Shown here piece by piece: positions 53,270 through 62,321 of a stretch of DNA of 64,000 nucleotides (within the stretch, counting starts at the first letter, position 1; every line of letters starts with the position of its first letter). Both the position numbers and the translations under genes were made by a program. Under the pieces are notes generated by a model. That model searched no databases and had not been told where the DNA came from. It was given only the letters and a program-made list of their open reading frames with translations. Source of the stretch: Brevundimonas sp. M20. Lineage in GTDB: Bacteria > Pseudomonadota > Alphaproteobacteria > Caulobacterales > Caulobacteraceae. The stretch covers positions 2,433,001 to 2,497,000 of the forward strand of contig NZ_CP041243.1 of NCBI RefSeq assembly GCF_006547065.1, read 5' to 3'.

Positions 53270-54694
53270 CTATCGCTCCCCGCGCGGCGTGTCGCTGCTT
53301 GAGGGGGCGCCCAGCGCCGCCAGAGCCTTCGCGACCAGCGAAGCCTTCGATCCGTTCGAACCCTTGACCATCACGACATCCCCCGGCCCGACCAGCGCGG
53401 CGGCCTCGGCGGCCAGCTCGGCGGCGGTCTCACGCCAGACGCCGCGACGGGCGGCGGGCAGGACATCATACAGCTGTTTCATCTCCGGCCCGGCGGCATG
53501 GACCAGATCCAGCCCGGCGGCGTCGATGGGAGCGGCCAACCCCTCGTGCAGGCCGCGCGACTGCTCGCCCAGCTCCAGCATGTCGGTGAGCACCACGATC
53601 CGCCGAGCGCCCGCCGTCACCGGCCTGGCGCCCAGACTGCGGAAGCCCGCCGCCATCGACAGCGGATTGGCGTTGTAGCTTTCGTCGATCAGGGTGAAGG
53701 CCCCGCCGGGCGCCTGCACCGCCGTGGTTTCGCCCCGCCCGGCCAGCGGACGGAAATGCGCCAGCGCCTCCAGCCCGGTCTCCAGCGACACGTCCAGCGC
53801 ATCCAGCATCAGCAGCACGCACAGACTGTTCAGACCCCAGTGGAAGCCCGACTGGGCCAGCTGATAGTCCAGCGTCTTGCCGTACAGCTCGGCCCTGACT
53901 CGCGCGCCGCCGTCGAAGGGCTGGAAGTCCAGCAGGCGGGCGTCATGTCCCGCATCGCTGCCGAACGTCGCCAAACGCGCGCCGACGGCCCTGGCCCGGT
54001 CGCACAGCACGGCGGCGAAGGCTACGTCGCCGTTGGCCACCGCCACCCCGCCGGGGATCAGTCCGTCAAAGATCGACGCCTTCTCGGCCGCGACACCGGC
54101 TTCGCCGTCGGAGAAGGCCTCGATATGCACCGGCCCCACCGTGGTCACGCAGGCGGCGTGGGGCTGGACGAATTTGGACAGCGGCGCGATCTCGCCGGGC
54201 GCGTTCATGCCGATCTCGAACACCGCCCGCTCGACCGTGCGCGGCATCCGCGCGAGGGTCAGCGGCACGCCGATGTGGTTGTTGTAGCTCTTGATCGAGG
54301 CATGGGCCGGACCGGCCAGATCGAGGCCCGCCTTGATCGCCTGCGTCACGCTGGTCTTGCCGACCGAGCCGGTGACCGCCCCGCGCTTCACATGCGGCGC
54401 CCGCTCCCGGGAAAAGACGCCCAGCCCCTCCAGCGCCTTCAGGGTGTCGGCGGTGACGATCGCCGGGCCGTTGACCGGCCGCTCGGTGATCGCGCCCGTC
54501 GCCCCGTTGGCGAAGGCCATGTCGGCGAAGTCATGCCCGTCCCGCGCGCCCTTAAGCGCGATGAACAGGTCGCCGGGCACGATCTCACGGCTGTTGTAGG
54601 TGATGCCGGTCGCCTCGAACGGGGCGCCGGACAGGCTTCCTCCGGTCGCGGCCTCGATCTCGGCGGACGTCCAGAGGGCGTGGGACTCAGGCAT
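53270..54694 (-). CDS. murF: UDP-N-acetylmuramoyl-tripeptide--D-alanyl-D-alanine ligase
   Basis: MurF adds D-Ala-D-Ala to the tripeptide precursor. The 474-residue protein has the N-terminal domain ([20 protein letters not shown]), ATP loop [58 protein letters not shown] and [21 protein letters not shown] 54694 ([19 protein letters not shown]) is chosen; it overlaps the murE stop by eight bases. A longer start at 54772 is in frame but lies inside murE. Confidence 0.95.
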   Translation of the reverse strand: MPESHALWTSAEIEAATGGSLSGAPFEATGITYNSREIVPGDLFIALKGARDGHDFADMAFANGATGAITERPVNGPAIVTADTLKALEGLGVFSRERAPHVKRGAVTGSVGKTSVTQAIKAGLDLAGPAHASIKSYNNHIGVPLTLARMPRTVERAVFEIGMNAPGEIAPLSKFVQPHAACVTTVGPVHIEAFSDGEAGVAAEKASIFDGLIPGGVAVANGDVAFAAVLCDRARAVGARLATFGSDAGHDARLLDFQPFDGGARVRAELYGKTLDYQLAQSGFHWGLNSLCVLLMLDALDVSLETGLEALAHFRPLAGRGETTAVQAPGGAFTLIDESYNANPLSMAAGFRSLGARPVTAGARRIVVLTDMLELGEQSRGLHEGLAAPIDAAGLDLVHAAGPEMKQLYDVLPAARRGVWRETAAELAAEAAALVGPGDVVMVKGSNGSKASLVAKALAALGAPSSSDTPRGER

Positions 54695-56144
54695 GGATAC
54701 GCAGGGCTTCCGCGGCTTCGGTGGCGTCGTCGAAGGGATGCACCACCCCGCCGACGATTTGCCCCTGTTCATGCCCTTTTCCGGCGATCACCACCACATC
54801 TCCTTCACGCATCAGGCCGACGGCGTGCTGGATGGCGCGGCGGCGGTCGCCGATCTCGTGCGCGTCGGGACAGCCCTCGCGCACCGCCTTGCGGATCGAA
54901 GCGGGATCCTCGGAGCGGGGATTGTCATCGGTGACGATGGCGATGTCGGCCAGACGGCCCGCGATCTCGCCCATCAGCGGACGCTTGGCCCGGTCCCGGT
55001 CGCCGCCCGCACCGAAGACCACGATCAGACGGCCGGTCGCATGCGGACGCAGCGCCTTCAGCACCGTCTCCAGACCGTCGGGAGTGTGGGCGTAGTCGAC
55101 ATAGACCTCACCCTGTCCGGCGGAACCCGGAATGCGCTCCAGACGCCCCTGCGCGCCCTCGATCTTCTCCATGGCGGCCAGCACACGCCCGGCGTCCTCG
55201 CCCGAGGCGATGCACAGGCCCGCGGCCACCAGCGCGTTCGACGCCTGGAAGGCGCCGGCCAGCGGCAGCAGCACCTCATGCAGATCACCCTGCACGTCGA
55301 TGGTCAGGCGCTGGCCTTCCGGCACGGCGCGGCGGGCGATCAGCGCCAGATCACGCCCGCGCTCGCCCACGCCCATCACGCCGAGGCCCGAGGTGATGCT
55401 GGCGGCGGCGAAGGCCGAATAGGCGTCGCTGTCGGCGTTCAGCACCGCCGTCCGCCCGCGCGGCAGCAGGGTCTCGAACAGGCGCAGCTTGGCGGCTCGA
55501 TAGCCTTCCATGTCGCCGTGATAGTCGAGGTGATCCTGCGTCAGGTTGGTGAAGGCCGCGGCCTTCAGCGTCACCCCGTCGAGACGACGCTGGTCGATGC
55601 CGTGCGACGACGCCTCCAGCGCCAGATGGGTCACCCCCTCCTGCGCCAGCTGGGCCAGCATCCGCGCGGCGTCGGCGGCGTCCGGGCTGGTCAGGCCGGG
55701 GCCCGTCAACGCGTGATTAACGTTACCTGTCTGTTTCAAAACCCCCAGCGTGCCCATGCTCGCGGAGGTCAGGCCCAGCGCCGCCCAGATCTGGCGGCAG
55801 AAGGCGGCGACCGAGGTCTTGCCGTTGGTGCCCGTCACCGCCACGCAGGTCTTCGGCTGCGCGCCGTAGAAACTGCGCGCCGCGATGGCGTAGGCCCGGC
55901 GCACATCGCCCGACGTCACCAGCAGGGGGGCCAGACCGGCATCGGTATCGGCGGGGGCCAGAACGGCGGCGGCGCCCTGCGACAGGGCTTGCGGAATGAA
56001 GGCGCGTCCGTCGGCGGCCGTTCCCGGCAGGGCGACGAACAGCGACCCCGGCGCGACCTTGCGGCTGTCGGCGGTCACGCCGGTGATCATCGGATCGGAG
56101 GACACGTCCCGACGCAGCAGGTCAGACAGGCGAACCGCGCTCAT
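54687..56144 (-). CDS. murE: UDP-N-acetylmuramoyl-tripeptide synthetase (meso-DAP type)
   Basis: MurE adds the third residue to UDP-MurNAc-dipeptide. The 485-residue protein has ITGVTADSRKVAPGSLFVAL, ATP loop VAVTGTNGKTSVAAFCRQIW, EASSHGIDQRRLDGV, FTNLTQDHLDYHGDMEGYRA and YAHTPDGLETVLKAL. The amino-acid motif DNPRSEDP (D-N-P-R) marks a meso-diaminopimelate enzyme. It overlaps both ftsI (four bases) and murF. Confidence 0.95.
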   Translation of the reverse strand: MSAVRLSDLLRRDVSSDPMITGVTADSRKVAPGSLFVALPGTAADGRAFIPQALSQGAAAVLAPADTDAGLAPLLVTSGDVRRAYAIAARSFYGAQPKTCVAVTGTNGKTSVAAFCRQIWAALGLTSASMGTLGVLKQTGNVNHALTGPGLTSPDAADAARMLAQLAQEGVTHLALEASSHGIDQRRLDGVTLKAAAFTNLTQDHLDYHGDMEGYRAAKLRLFETLLPRGRTAVLNADSDAYSAFAAASITSGLGVMGVGERGRDLALIARRAVPEGQRLTIDVQGDLHEVLLPLAGAFQASNALVAAGLCIASGEDAGRVLAAMEKIEGAQGRLERIPGSAGQGEVYVDYAHTPDGLETVLKALRPHATGRLIVVFGAGGDRDRAKRPLMGEIAGRLADIAIVTDDNPRSEDPASIRKAVREGCPDAHEIGDRRRAIQHAVGLMREGDVVVIAGKGHEQGQIVGGVVHPFDDATEAAEALRIHA

Positions 56145-57853
56145 TGCGTCACCGCCACGGGCGGAATGACGGGGTCCGCGACCCGGTTCACGCCCAGGAA
56201 GCCCGAGATACGGTCGATCACGCGTCCGGCCACCGGCGCGGCGACCGCGCCGCCCAGCTGCGAACCGACCGCCGGCTCGTCAATCAGGACGAAGACGACA
56301 TATCGGCGCGTGCTGTCCGGACCGTCAGCGGGGAAGACCGAGGCGAACGAACCGACGCCGTGACGCGGGTCATAGCGGCGGTTGACCACCTTGTTCGCCG
56401 ATCCGGTCTTGCCGCCGACGCGCAGGCCCTGCGCGTCGGCCGACCGGCCCGAGCCGCGCAGGACGTTGGCGCGCATCAGGGCGCGGATATTGGCCGAGGT
56501 CTCCGGGCTGACCACCCGACGCCCCTCGACGCCCGTTCCGCCGCGACGCAGGGTCAGCGGGCGATAGACGCCGCCGTTGACCAGCGCCACCGTCGCCGCC
56601 GTCATCTGCAGCGGCGAGATCATGATGCCGTAGCCGAACGACATCGACGCGCGGGTCGAGTCTTCCCAGTTCACCGGACGACGCGGCGGAACCGATTCAT
56701 GCAGTTCGATGGGCGCGCGATCCAGCAGGCCCAGCCGGTTGAAGTAGTCGCGCATCACCTGCGGCCCCAGCTCCACCGCCATGCGCGAGGTGCCGATGTT
56801 GGACGAGTGCAGATAGACGCCCTCCAGCGACAGAATCTGGTTCGTCGCGTGGAAGTCCTTGATGCGGCGATTTCCGACCATGTACGGCTGCGAGGCGTCG
56901 AACGTGGAGTTCATGTCCGTCCGGCCGGTGTCCAGACTGGCCGCGATGGTGAAGGTCTTGAACACCGACCCCATCTCGTAGTTGCCGGTCGCCGCCAGGT
57001 TCTTGCTGTCCGAGGTCGGCCAGCTGGCCATGCCCAGAACCTCGCCCGTCGTCGCATCGGCGATCACGCCCACGGCGCCCTTGGCCTGTACGGCGGCGGC
57101 GGCGGCGAACAGTTCGTTCTCCAGCACGCCCTGGACACGCAGATCGATCGACAGCGGGAAGCTTTCGCCCCGCGCGCCGGCCGCGCGGATTTCGTCGTTG
57201 AAGGCCAGCTCTGCGCCGCTGATCCCCTTGCCCGCCGTATCGGACCGGCCCAGCAGGTGACGCGCCGACGGGGCCAGCGGATAAATGCGCTTGTCGACAG
57301 CCTCGAACTCGACACCGCCCAGCGCCAGGGCGTGGATCGCGGCCTTCTCCTTGGGGGTCAGACCTTGCAGGACCAGCGCGCGGCTGCGTCCACGCAGAAC
57401 CTCGCGCAGCTTGTCCGCCGGGACGCGCGGCAGGGCGCGCCGGATGCTGCGCTCGGCCAGATTGATATCCCAGACCTGCGACGGCGAAACGTACAGATTG
57501 TAGTGGTTGGCGTTCATCGCCATCAGGGCGCCATTGCGGTCCACGATGTCCGCGCGCGCCACCGCGTTCGGGTTGGCCGAGGCGCCGACCACGCCCTGCG
57601 GAGTCAGTAGCGCCGCCCGCGCCGCGCCCAGCGCCAGACAGCAGAACACGACCGAGAAGGCCGTCATGATCAGGAAGATGCGGACGCGCGTGTCCTCATC
57701 CGGACGCGCATCGGCGCGCGCCCTGCCGAACGCATGTTCGACCCACCAGATGGCCTCGGCCAGCCAGCGCCACGACGGCAGCAGGCTGCGCGCGCCATAG
57801 GCGGCGGCGCGGGGGGTCGGGCGTTCCCAGGTGCGGGGATCGTGGACGCTCAT
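56141..57853 (-). CDS. ftsI: Septal peptidoglycan transpeptidase FtsI (PBP3)
   Basis: FtsI cross-links septal peptidoglycan. The 570-residue protein has one N-terminal membrane helix (FLIMTAFSVVFCCLALGAAR), the non-catalytic domain (ADIVDRNGALMAMNANHYNL), and the penicillin-binding motifs SVFK (YEMGSVFKTFTIAASLD), SSN (YLHSSNIGTSRMA) and KTG (RVGGKTGSANKVV). The length is typical of class B PBPs. It overlaps ftsL by four bases. Confidence 0.95.
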   Translation of the reverse strand: MSVHDPRTWERPTPRAAAYGARSLLPSWRWLAEAIWWVEHAFGRARADARPDEDTRVRIFLIMTAFSVVFCCLALGAARAALLTPQGVVGASANPNAVARADIVDRNGALMAMNANHYNLYVSPSQVWDINLAERSIRRALPRVPADKLREVLRGRSRALVLQGLTPKEKAAIHALALGGVEFEAVDKRIYPLAPSARHLLGRSDTAGKGISGAELAFNDEIRAAGARGESFPLSIDLRVQGVLENELFAAAAAVQAKGAVGVIADATTGEVLGMASWPTSDSKNLAATGNYEMGSVFKTFTIAASLDTGRTDMNSTFDASQPYMVGNRRIKDFHATNQILSLEGVYLHSSNIGTSRMAVELGPQVMRDYFNRLGLLDRAPIELHESVPPRRPVNWEDSTRASMSFGYGIMISPLQMTAATVALVNGGVYRPLTLRRGGTGVEGRRVVSPETSANIRALMRANVLRGSGRSADAQGLRVGGKTGSANKVVNRRYDPRHGVGSFASVFPADGPDSTRRYVVFVLIDEPAVGSQLGGAVAAPVAGRVIDRISGFLGVNRVADPVIPPVAVTQ

Positions 57854-58290
57854 CGTGCCCCCTCGCCCGTCGGCTCAGCGGTTTCCGGCTCGACGGGGGC
57901 GGCCTCGGGCGCCGACGGCGCGGCCGGCGCGGCCGGCGCGGGCGCGGGCGAGGGCAGCGGCTGCAACTGGTCCAGACGCTCTTCGGAGGCCTGACGCTTC
58001 ATATCCACGGGCCCCAGACCGACGTCGCGCGACAGGGCCTCCAGCCGCGCGGGCTGCTCCAGATGCGCGACCTGCGCGCGCAGCAACCGGACCCGGCGGC
58101 CATCCTCGCTGATCCTGCGCTCCAGCTCCGCGATCCGGGCGCTCTCGCGCGCGGCGGCGGCCTTGGCCAGATAGACCGAGAAGATCATGGCGCCGACCAT
58201 CAGCACGCCGATGATCTCGACCCAGCGGATGCCGCGAATTTTCCAGGCGAACAGGCGCTCCAGCGCGCGACGGGCGACGGCGGCGTTCAT
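57850..58290 (-). CDS. ftsL: Cell division protein FtsL
   Basis: FtsL is a bitopic divisome protein that with FtsB activates FtsWI. The 146-residue protein has a membrane segment ([20 protein letters not shown]), a coiled coil ([40 protein letters not shown]) and a Pro/Ala-rich C-tail. Sequence is poorly conserved in the family; position between rsmH and ftsI and the layout support it. ATG 58290 follows GGGGGAGGATCG; it overlaps the rsmH stop (ATGA). Confidence 0.85.
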   Translation of the reverse strand: MNAAVARRALERLFAWKIRGIRWVEIIGVLMVGAMIFSVYLAKAAAARESARIAELERRISEDGRRVRLLRAQVAHLEQPARLEALSRDVGLGPVDMKRQASEERLDQLQPLPSPAPAPAAPAAPSAPEAAPVEPETAEPTGEGAR

Positions 58291-59240
58291 GCGGCGATCC
58301 TCCCCCACGGCGCGGCGTCCGTGCGGACAGCGGCGCGCAGCTTGGCGGACCGGGCGCGCGGATTGGCGGCCAGTTCAGCCTCGCCCGCCTCGACCGCGCC
58401 CTTGAAGCTCAGGGTGAAGCTGGGCTTGCGTGTCTCGACAGCGACCGGCGCATGGCGCGACCCGCCCGGGGCGTTGCCCGTGCGCTCGGTCAGGAAGGCC
58501 TTCACGATCCGGTCCTCCAGCGAGTGGAAGGTCACCACCGCCAGACGCCCGCCCGGCGCCAGCGTCGCCTCGGCCGCCTCCAGCCCGGCGCGCAGCTCGC
58601 CCAGCTCGTCGTTCACCGCGATGCGCAGGGCCTGGAACACCCGCGTCGCCGGATGGATCGCCGCGCCGCGACGGCCGCCCAGCGCCTTCTCGACCACCTC
58701 GGCCAGATCCAGCGTGCGCTGGAACGGCTGCTCGACCCGGCGGCGCAGGATAGCGGTCGCCACCCGGCCCGACTGACGCTCATCGCCGTACAGCTTGAAG
58801 ATATGGGCCAGCGGGCCGTGATCCCAGGTGTTGACGATGTCAGCGGCGGTCACGCCCTCATCGCTCATCCGCATGTCCAGCGGCCCGTCGCGCATGAAGG
58901 AGAAGCCGCGCTCGGCCTGATCCAGCTGCATCGACGACACGCCGATATCGAACACCACTCCGTCCAGCCTCGCCTCGCCCGTCTGCGCGAAGGCGTCGGC
59001 CAGCCCGGAGAAGGGCGTGCGGATCAGACGGAAGGTGTCGGGATAGTCGTTGGCCACCGCATCGGCGTGGACCTGCACCGTCGGGTCGCGATCCAGCGCG
59101 ATCACCGTCGCGCCAGTCTTAAGGATGGCGCGCGTATAGCCGCCGGCGCCGAAGGTGGCGTCGATGATGACGTCGCCCTTCCGCGGAGCCAGCGCGTCCA
59201 GCACCTCGGCGATCAGGACAGGGGCGTGCGGAGAGGTCAT
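58287..59240 (-). CDS. rsmH: 16S rRNA m4C1402 methyltransferase RsmH
   Basis: RsmH (MraW) N4-methylates C1402 of 16S rRNA. The 317-residue protein has [20 protein letters not shown], the SAM loop [51 protein letters not shown] and [14 protein letters not shown]-terminal [20 protein letters not shown] with [12 protein letters not shown] is diagnostic. ATG 59240 overlaps the mraZ stop by four bases. Confidence 0.95.
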   Translation of the reverse strand: MTSPHAPVLIAEVLDALAPRKGDVIIDATFGAGGYTRAILKTGATVIALDRDPTVQVHADAVANDYPDTFRLIRTPFSGLADAFAQTGEARLDGVVFDIGVSSMQLDQAERGFSFMRDGPLDMRMSDEGVTAADIVNTWDHGPLAHIFKLYGDERQSGRVATAILRRRVEQPFQRTLDLAEVVEKALGGRRGAAIHPATRVFQALRIAVNDELGELRAGLEAAEATLAPGGRLAVVTFHSLEDRIVKAFLTERTGNAPGGSRHAPVAVETRKPSFTLSFKGAVEAGEAELAANPRARSAKLRAAVRTDAAPWGRIAA

Positions 59241-59719
59241 GCGCCCTCCCCTTGGGGGCGGCGTGCGCGCAGGGCCAGACGCCCCGCCTCGCCACGCTCG
59301 CGCACAGCCTGCCGCGCCAGCGCCCGACGCTCGTCGCGACGGGCGTTCCAGCGTGCGCGATCCCAGATCTGGAAGCGCGAACCCAGACCCACGATGACCA
59401 CATCCTCGCCCAGCCCGGCCTCCTGACACAGGCTTTCCGGCAGGGTGATCCGGCCGCCGCCGTCGTAGGACAGCGGACGCTGACCGGCAAAGAAGGTCTC
59501 TTCCAGAGCGGTGCGCAGGTCGTCGCCGAAGGGCAGCTCCTCGATCATCGCAACATACTCGGCCATCAGCTTGTCGCCGCCGGCCTCGAGGCAATCGGAC
59601 TCGATCGAGAAGAAGCAGAACACGCCGTGCTCGGCGCCGTTGTCAGCGGTGCGGAACTCCTGCGGGATCAGCAGGCGGCGCTTGCCGTCCAGTTGTTTCT
59701 CATAGGTCGAGAGAAACAC
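59237..59719 (-). CDS. mraZ: Transcriptional regulator MraZ
   Basis: MraZ is a DNA-binding AbrB-like ring protein that controls the dcw operon. The 160-residue protein has two copies of the MraZ fold: [20 protein letters not shown] and then [39 protein letters not shown] follows, with an Arg-rich tail. The start is GTG 59719, since the family begins [11 protein letters not shown] exactly there; a TTG at 59791 is the longer option. It is first in the dcw operon and is preceded by four TGGG boxes. Confidence 0.94.
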   Translation of the reverse strand: MFLSTYEKQLDGKRRLLIPQEFRTADNGAEHGVFCFFSIESDCLEAGGDKLMAEYVAMIEELPFGDDLRTALEETFFAGQRPLSYDGGGRITLPESLCQEAGLGEDVVIVGLGSRFQIWDRARWNARRDERRALARQAVRERGEAGRLALRARRPQGEGA

Positions 59720-59806
59720 GCCCTGCCCAATCGAGCCCCCGAAAGGCCCGCTCCCCTGAAATCCCGATGAAACGCCAGCCGGCGCAAACAACCCCTACTG
59801 AAGCTA

Positions 59807-59841
59807 TGGGATAGCATGGGACTGAATGGGTCTCAATGGGA
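59807..59841 (-). promoter_or_regulatory. Four phased TGGG boxes (MraZ binding sites)
   Basis: On the plus strand TGGG starts at 59807, 59817, 59827 and 59837, so TGGG(A/T) recurs every 10 bp (TGGGA, TGGGA, TGGGT, TGGGA). E. coli MraZ binds TGGGN repeats with 5-nt spacers upstream of mraZ. Four such repeats 88-122 bp ahead of the GTG, next to the -10, fit autoregulation. Confidence 0.8.
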
Positions 59842-59866
59842 TTAGTTGACGATCATTAACCGTCAA
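59839..59866 (-). promoter_or_regulatory. dcw operon promoter
   Basis: On the minus strand TTGACG (59866-59861) and TAATCC (59844-59839) are 16 bases apart. The -10 overlaps the outermost TGGG box, so MraZ bound there and downstream would block initiation. A second TTGACG...CGTCAA symmetry surrounds the region. Confidence 0.55.
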
Positions 59867-60158
59867 GCTGGCCCAAAATCCAGCGAAAACCGGAACATAC
59901 AGTGAACTATACACATGTGGACGACCGGTGGACCAACCCTGACACCCCTTTCGATCCAAGCGGTTAATCGGGCGCGGAGACAGGCCGCCGCGCGCGCAAC
60001 GCTCCAATCCCAGTGAAAGAAAAAAATTCGAGCGCCCGGCCGCCTCGCGTCCCGCCCTCAAGCAGCGAGCCGCCGCGCCGCGAGCGCCAGGGCCAGAATA
60101 GTGGGGCTCAAGCAGCGAGCGACCGCGTCGTGAGCGTTAGCCCCACAAAGAAGATAAG
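59867..60158. other. Non-coding gap between rnpB and mraZ with two related hairpins
   Basis: No gene is seen. Copy one (60057-60094) and copy two (60107-60144) share CTCAAGCAGCGAGC and then diverge. Each folds: GCCCT/AGGGC at 60054-60093 and GGGGCT/AGCCCC at 60103-60144. The second is just past the rnpB 3' end and may end its transcript. The rest is upstream sequence of the dcw promoter. Confidence 0.55.
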
Positions 60159-60532
60159 GTCAGACGGCCTGTAAGCCGGGTTCTGTTCCCGCAAGCGGGT
60201 GACGATCATTCCTCTGGACCGGCCATTGCTGACCGGTTCTCGCGACCTACCCGGATGCTCTCGGGCGGTGAGCCCTGTGAGCCGAGGCTCACGCGACATC
60301 CCTATTCGGTCTTGCTCCAGGCGGGGCTTGCCATGCCGGTCCTGTTGCCAGTCCCGCGGTGGGCTCTTACCCCACCCTTTCACCCTTCCCCCCCTCGCAA
60401 GGGAGGAGGTTTGCTTTCTGTGGCGCTATCCCTCGGGTCACCCCGGGCGGGCGTTACCCGCCGCCTTTTCACCGTGGAGCCCGGACTTTCCTCGACGGAG
60501 CAAGCCCCGCCGCGACCGCCCGGCCGTCTGAC
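60159..60532 (-). ncRNA. rnpB: RNase P RNA
   Basis: On the minus strand the RNA runs from about 60532 to about 60159. P1 is formed by GTCAGACGGCC at the 5' end and GGCCGTCTGAC at the 3' end. The conserved core AGGAAAGTCCGGGCTCCACG lies near the 5' end, and the J-P regions GGCAAGCCCCGCCTGGAGCA and CGGGTAAGAGCCCACCGCGG follow. About 374 nt is typical of alphaproteobacterial type A RNase P. The RNA matures tRNA 5' ends with RnpA. Ends are approximate to a few bases. Confidence 0.93.
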
Positions 60533-60539
60533 GGGCGGA

Positions 60540-60568
60540 CTGATGCCCCTCCCGTTCCCGGGGGTCAA
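60540..60568 (-). promoter_or_regulatory. Putative rnpB promoter
   Basis: On the minus strand TTGACC (60568-60563) and CATCAG (60545-60540) are 17 bases apart, and the predicted start falls at the rnpB P1 helix. This supports the chosen 5' end. Confidence 0.5.
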
Positions 60569-60610
60569 CAGATTGATGCCCGTGACACCGGCTTGTGCTA
60601 GTCTTCAGCC

Positions 60611-60817
60611 ATGGCCCACCCCGCGCCGACATACCCCGTCGACCCCGCGACCGAGACCCCGGTCGAACGCGAAGCACGTCTGGCATGGGAACGCGCCCGG
60701 ATCGCCGAGGCGGAAGAAGACATCGCCGCCGGGCGTGTCATCGGTGGCCAGGAAGCGCTGGACTGGCTCGACCGCTGGGCCGCCGGCGAAGACCTCGAAG
60801 ACCCGGACATCGGCTAG
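60611..60817 (+). CDS. Antitoxin-like protein of a ParE-type module
   Basis: The 68-residue acidic protein MAHPAPTYPVDPATETPVER has a single charged helix (EREARLAWERARIAEAEEDI) and GRVIGGQEALDWLDRWAAGE. The G-x-V-I-x-G-x-E-A-x-x-W-L motif is seen in ParD-like antitoxins, which end in a toxin-binding tail. Its stop abuts the ATG of the ParE toxin gene (60817/60818). There is no Shine-Dalgarno before the ATG, and a TGCTAGT sits about ten bases upstream. Confidence 0.75.
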   Translation: MAHPAPTYPVDPATETPVEREARLAWERARIAEAEEDIAAGRVIGGQEALDWLDRWAAGEDLEDPDIG

Positions 60818-61111
60818 ATGACGGATTACGCGGTCTATTTCACCGCGCAGTCCAGGCGGGACCTGAATGCCATCCGAAGATGGCTTCTCCAGCCCGGTAG
60901 CGGGTTAAAGGCTCGTTTGAAGATGACCCGCATCAGCCGCGCGCTGATCGAACTTCAGTTCAGGCCGGATCGATGGCCACAGAGCTCAACCCTGGGGCTA
61001 AGGCAGCACGTCATCGAGGGACACACCATCCTCTACAAGCTGGACGAACAGGCCCAGGAAGTTACGGTCATGCGTGTCTTCAGCCCCTATCAGAACCGCA
61101 CCGAACCCTAG
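60818..61111 (+). CDS. ParE/RelE-superfamily toxin
   Basis: The 97-residue protein MTDYAVYFTAQSRRDLNAIR has the ParE/RelE fold: alpha helices WLLQPGSGLKARLKMTRISR, then RPDRWPQSSTLGLRQHVIEG with HTILYKLDEQAQEVTVMRVF. The R-x-x-V-I-x-x-H-x-I-x-Y-K pattern is typical of ParE, which poisons DNA gyrase. It is downstream of the antitoxin and convergent with the amidase, sharing stop bases (61108-61111). Placement next to rnpB and the dcw operon suggests chromosomal drift rather than plasmid maintenance. Confidence 0.82.
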   Translation: MTDYAVYFTAQSRRDLNAIRRWLLQPGSGLKARLKMTRISRALIELQFRPDRWPQSSTLGLRQHVIEGHTILYKLDEQAQEVTVMRVFSPYQNRTEP

Positions 61112-61869
61112 TTCAGCACCCCGGTCGTGCTCTCGGCCGTCGCCAGTTGCAGCACGCCCATCAGGGTCGCCCGCGTCTCGCCGTCGGCGATCCCGTCCAC
61201 CTGTCCCGGACGCCAGTGGCGCTGGAAGGCCTCGACGGTCAGCTTCGTCGCGTCGTCGTACTCGCCGCCCGGCTGCAGCCCGTAGCCCAGCCGGTGCAGA
61301 CCGGCGCGCAGGACGATGACGCCCAGCCCCTCGTCCCCCGGACCCAGCGGGGCGCCCAGCGCCGCGATCCGCTCCTGCGCCGGTTCGAACCACAGGCCGT
61401 GCCCGACCGAGGCCAGCCGCTTCCACGGGAACCGCTCGCCCGGGTCCTGTTTGCGCTCCGGAGCCAGGTCGGAGTGGCCGATGATGCGAGCGTCGGGAAT
61501 GGTCCAGCGCGTGCGGATGTCGGTGATCAGACTGATGACCGACGCGATCTGCGCCTCGGGGAAGTCGCGATAGCCGAACTCATGGCCCGGATTGACGATC
61601 TCGATGCCGATGGAGGCCGCGTTGCAGTCGGTCTCGCCCAGCCAGACGCCGCGCCCCGCGTGCCAGGCCCGGCGCGCCTCGGCCACCAGCCGCAGGATCG
61701 AACCGTCCTCGTCGACCACATAGTGGGCCGAGACCTTGGCTTCGGGATCACACAGACGCGCCACGGCGGCCTCTGCGGTCTGCATGCCGGTATAGTGTAG
61801 CACCAGCATGTCCGGAGGACCGCGGCGGGCGTCGAAATTGGGGGACGAGGCGTCCTTGACGATGAGCAT
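61108..61869 (-). CDS. N-acetylmuramoyl-L-alanine amidase (AmiD-like)
   Basis: The 253-residue protein has an N-terminal amidase_2 domain: LVLHYTGMQTAEAAVARLCD (His ligand), VSAHYVVDEDGSILRLVAE, SIGIEIVNPGHEFGYRDFPE (Glu) and IIGHSDLAPERKQDPGERFP (His, Lys/Asp). A peptidoglycan-binding helix bundle follows (GLHRLGYGLQPGGEYDDATK, LTVEAFQRHWRPGQVDG). It cuts the MurNAc-L-Ala bond in peptidoglycan or muropeptides. No signal peptide is seen, so a cytosolic AmpD-like role in recycling is also possible. Starts at ATG 61869. Confidence 0.88.
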   Translation of the reverse strand: MLIVKDASSPNFDARRGPPDMLVLHYTGMQTAEAAVARLCDPEAKVSAHYVVDEDGSILRLVAEARRAWHAGRGVWLGETDCNAASIGIEIVNPGHEFGYRDFPEAQIASVISLITDIRTRWTIPDARIIGHSDLAPERKQDPGERFPWKRLASVGHGLWFEPAQERIAALGAPLGPGDEGLGVIVLRAGLHRLGYGLQPGGEYDDATKLTVEAFQRHWRPGQVDGIADGETRATLMGVLQLATAESTTGVLN

Positions 61870-61884
61870 GGCGAACGCCGGCCT

Positions 61885-62205
61885 TTAGCGGCCCGTACGC
61901 TCCCAGCCATAGGCGACCCAGGCGTCGCCTTCCTTGCGGGCCTCGATCACCTCGTCACCGGCGCGGCGGTCGCGACGGGTCATGGTGCGGCGGGCGCGGA
62001 AGGCCAGACCGGCGAAGAAGACCAGCACTGCGGCGATCACCGCGATCACGGCCACGGCGGCAGCGGTCACGACGGCCAGCACCGCCCCGATCGCCATCGC
62101 GACCATGGTGGCGATCAGGCCGAACAGCCACACCACCGGTCCCAGCAGTCCGTTGGACGGACGACGGGCGGCGGCGCCGAAGAGCAGGGGGTCGGAAGGG
62201 GTCAT
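61885..62205 (-). CDS. Small membrane protein of unknown function
   Basis: The 106-residue protein starts MTPSDPLLFGAAARRPSNGL and has a long hydrophobic stretch of about two or three helices (LGPVVWLFGLIATMVAMAIG, AVLAVVTAAAVAVIAVIAAV). A basic, charged C-end follows (RARRTMTRRDRRAGDEVIEA). It lies 15 bases upstream of the amidase start and 116 bases after sppA on the same strand, so the three may form one unit. No family is recognised. Confidence 0.65.
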   Translation of the reverse strand: MTPSDPLLFGAAARRPSNGLLGPVVWLFGLIATMVAMAIGAVLAVVTAAAVAVIAVIAAVLVFFAGLAFRARRTMTRRDRRAGDEVIEARKEGDAWVAYGWERTGR

Positions 62206-62321
62206 TGGGTCACCAGTTGGGGCGCTGCGAACAACGCCGGACTCCCAATGTCGGTCCACAGGCCCGCGCGGTCAATGCGCCCACGCTTCACAGGCGAGTG
62301 TCCGGCCACGCCCGCCCCCGC

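Noticed and set aside
54600..56363. A 587-codon plus-strand frame opposite murE
   Set aside because: Antisense shadow of murE; no family features.
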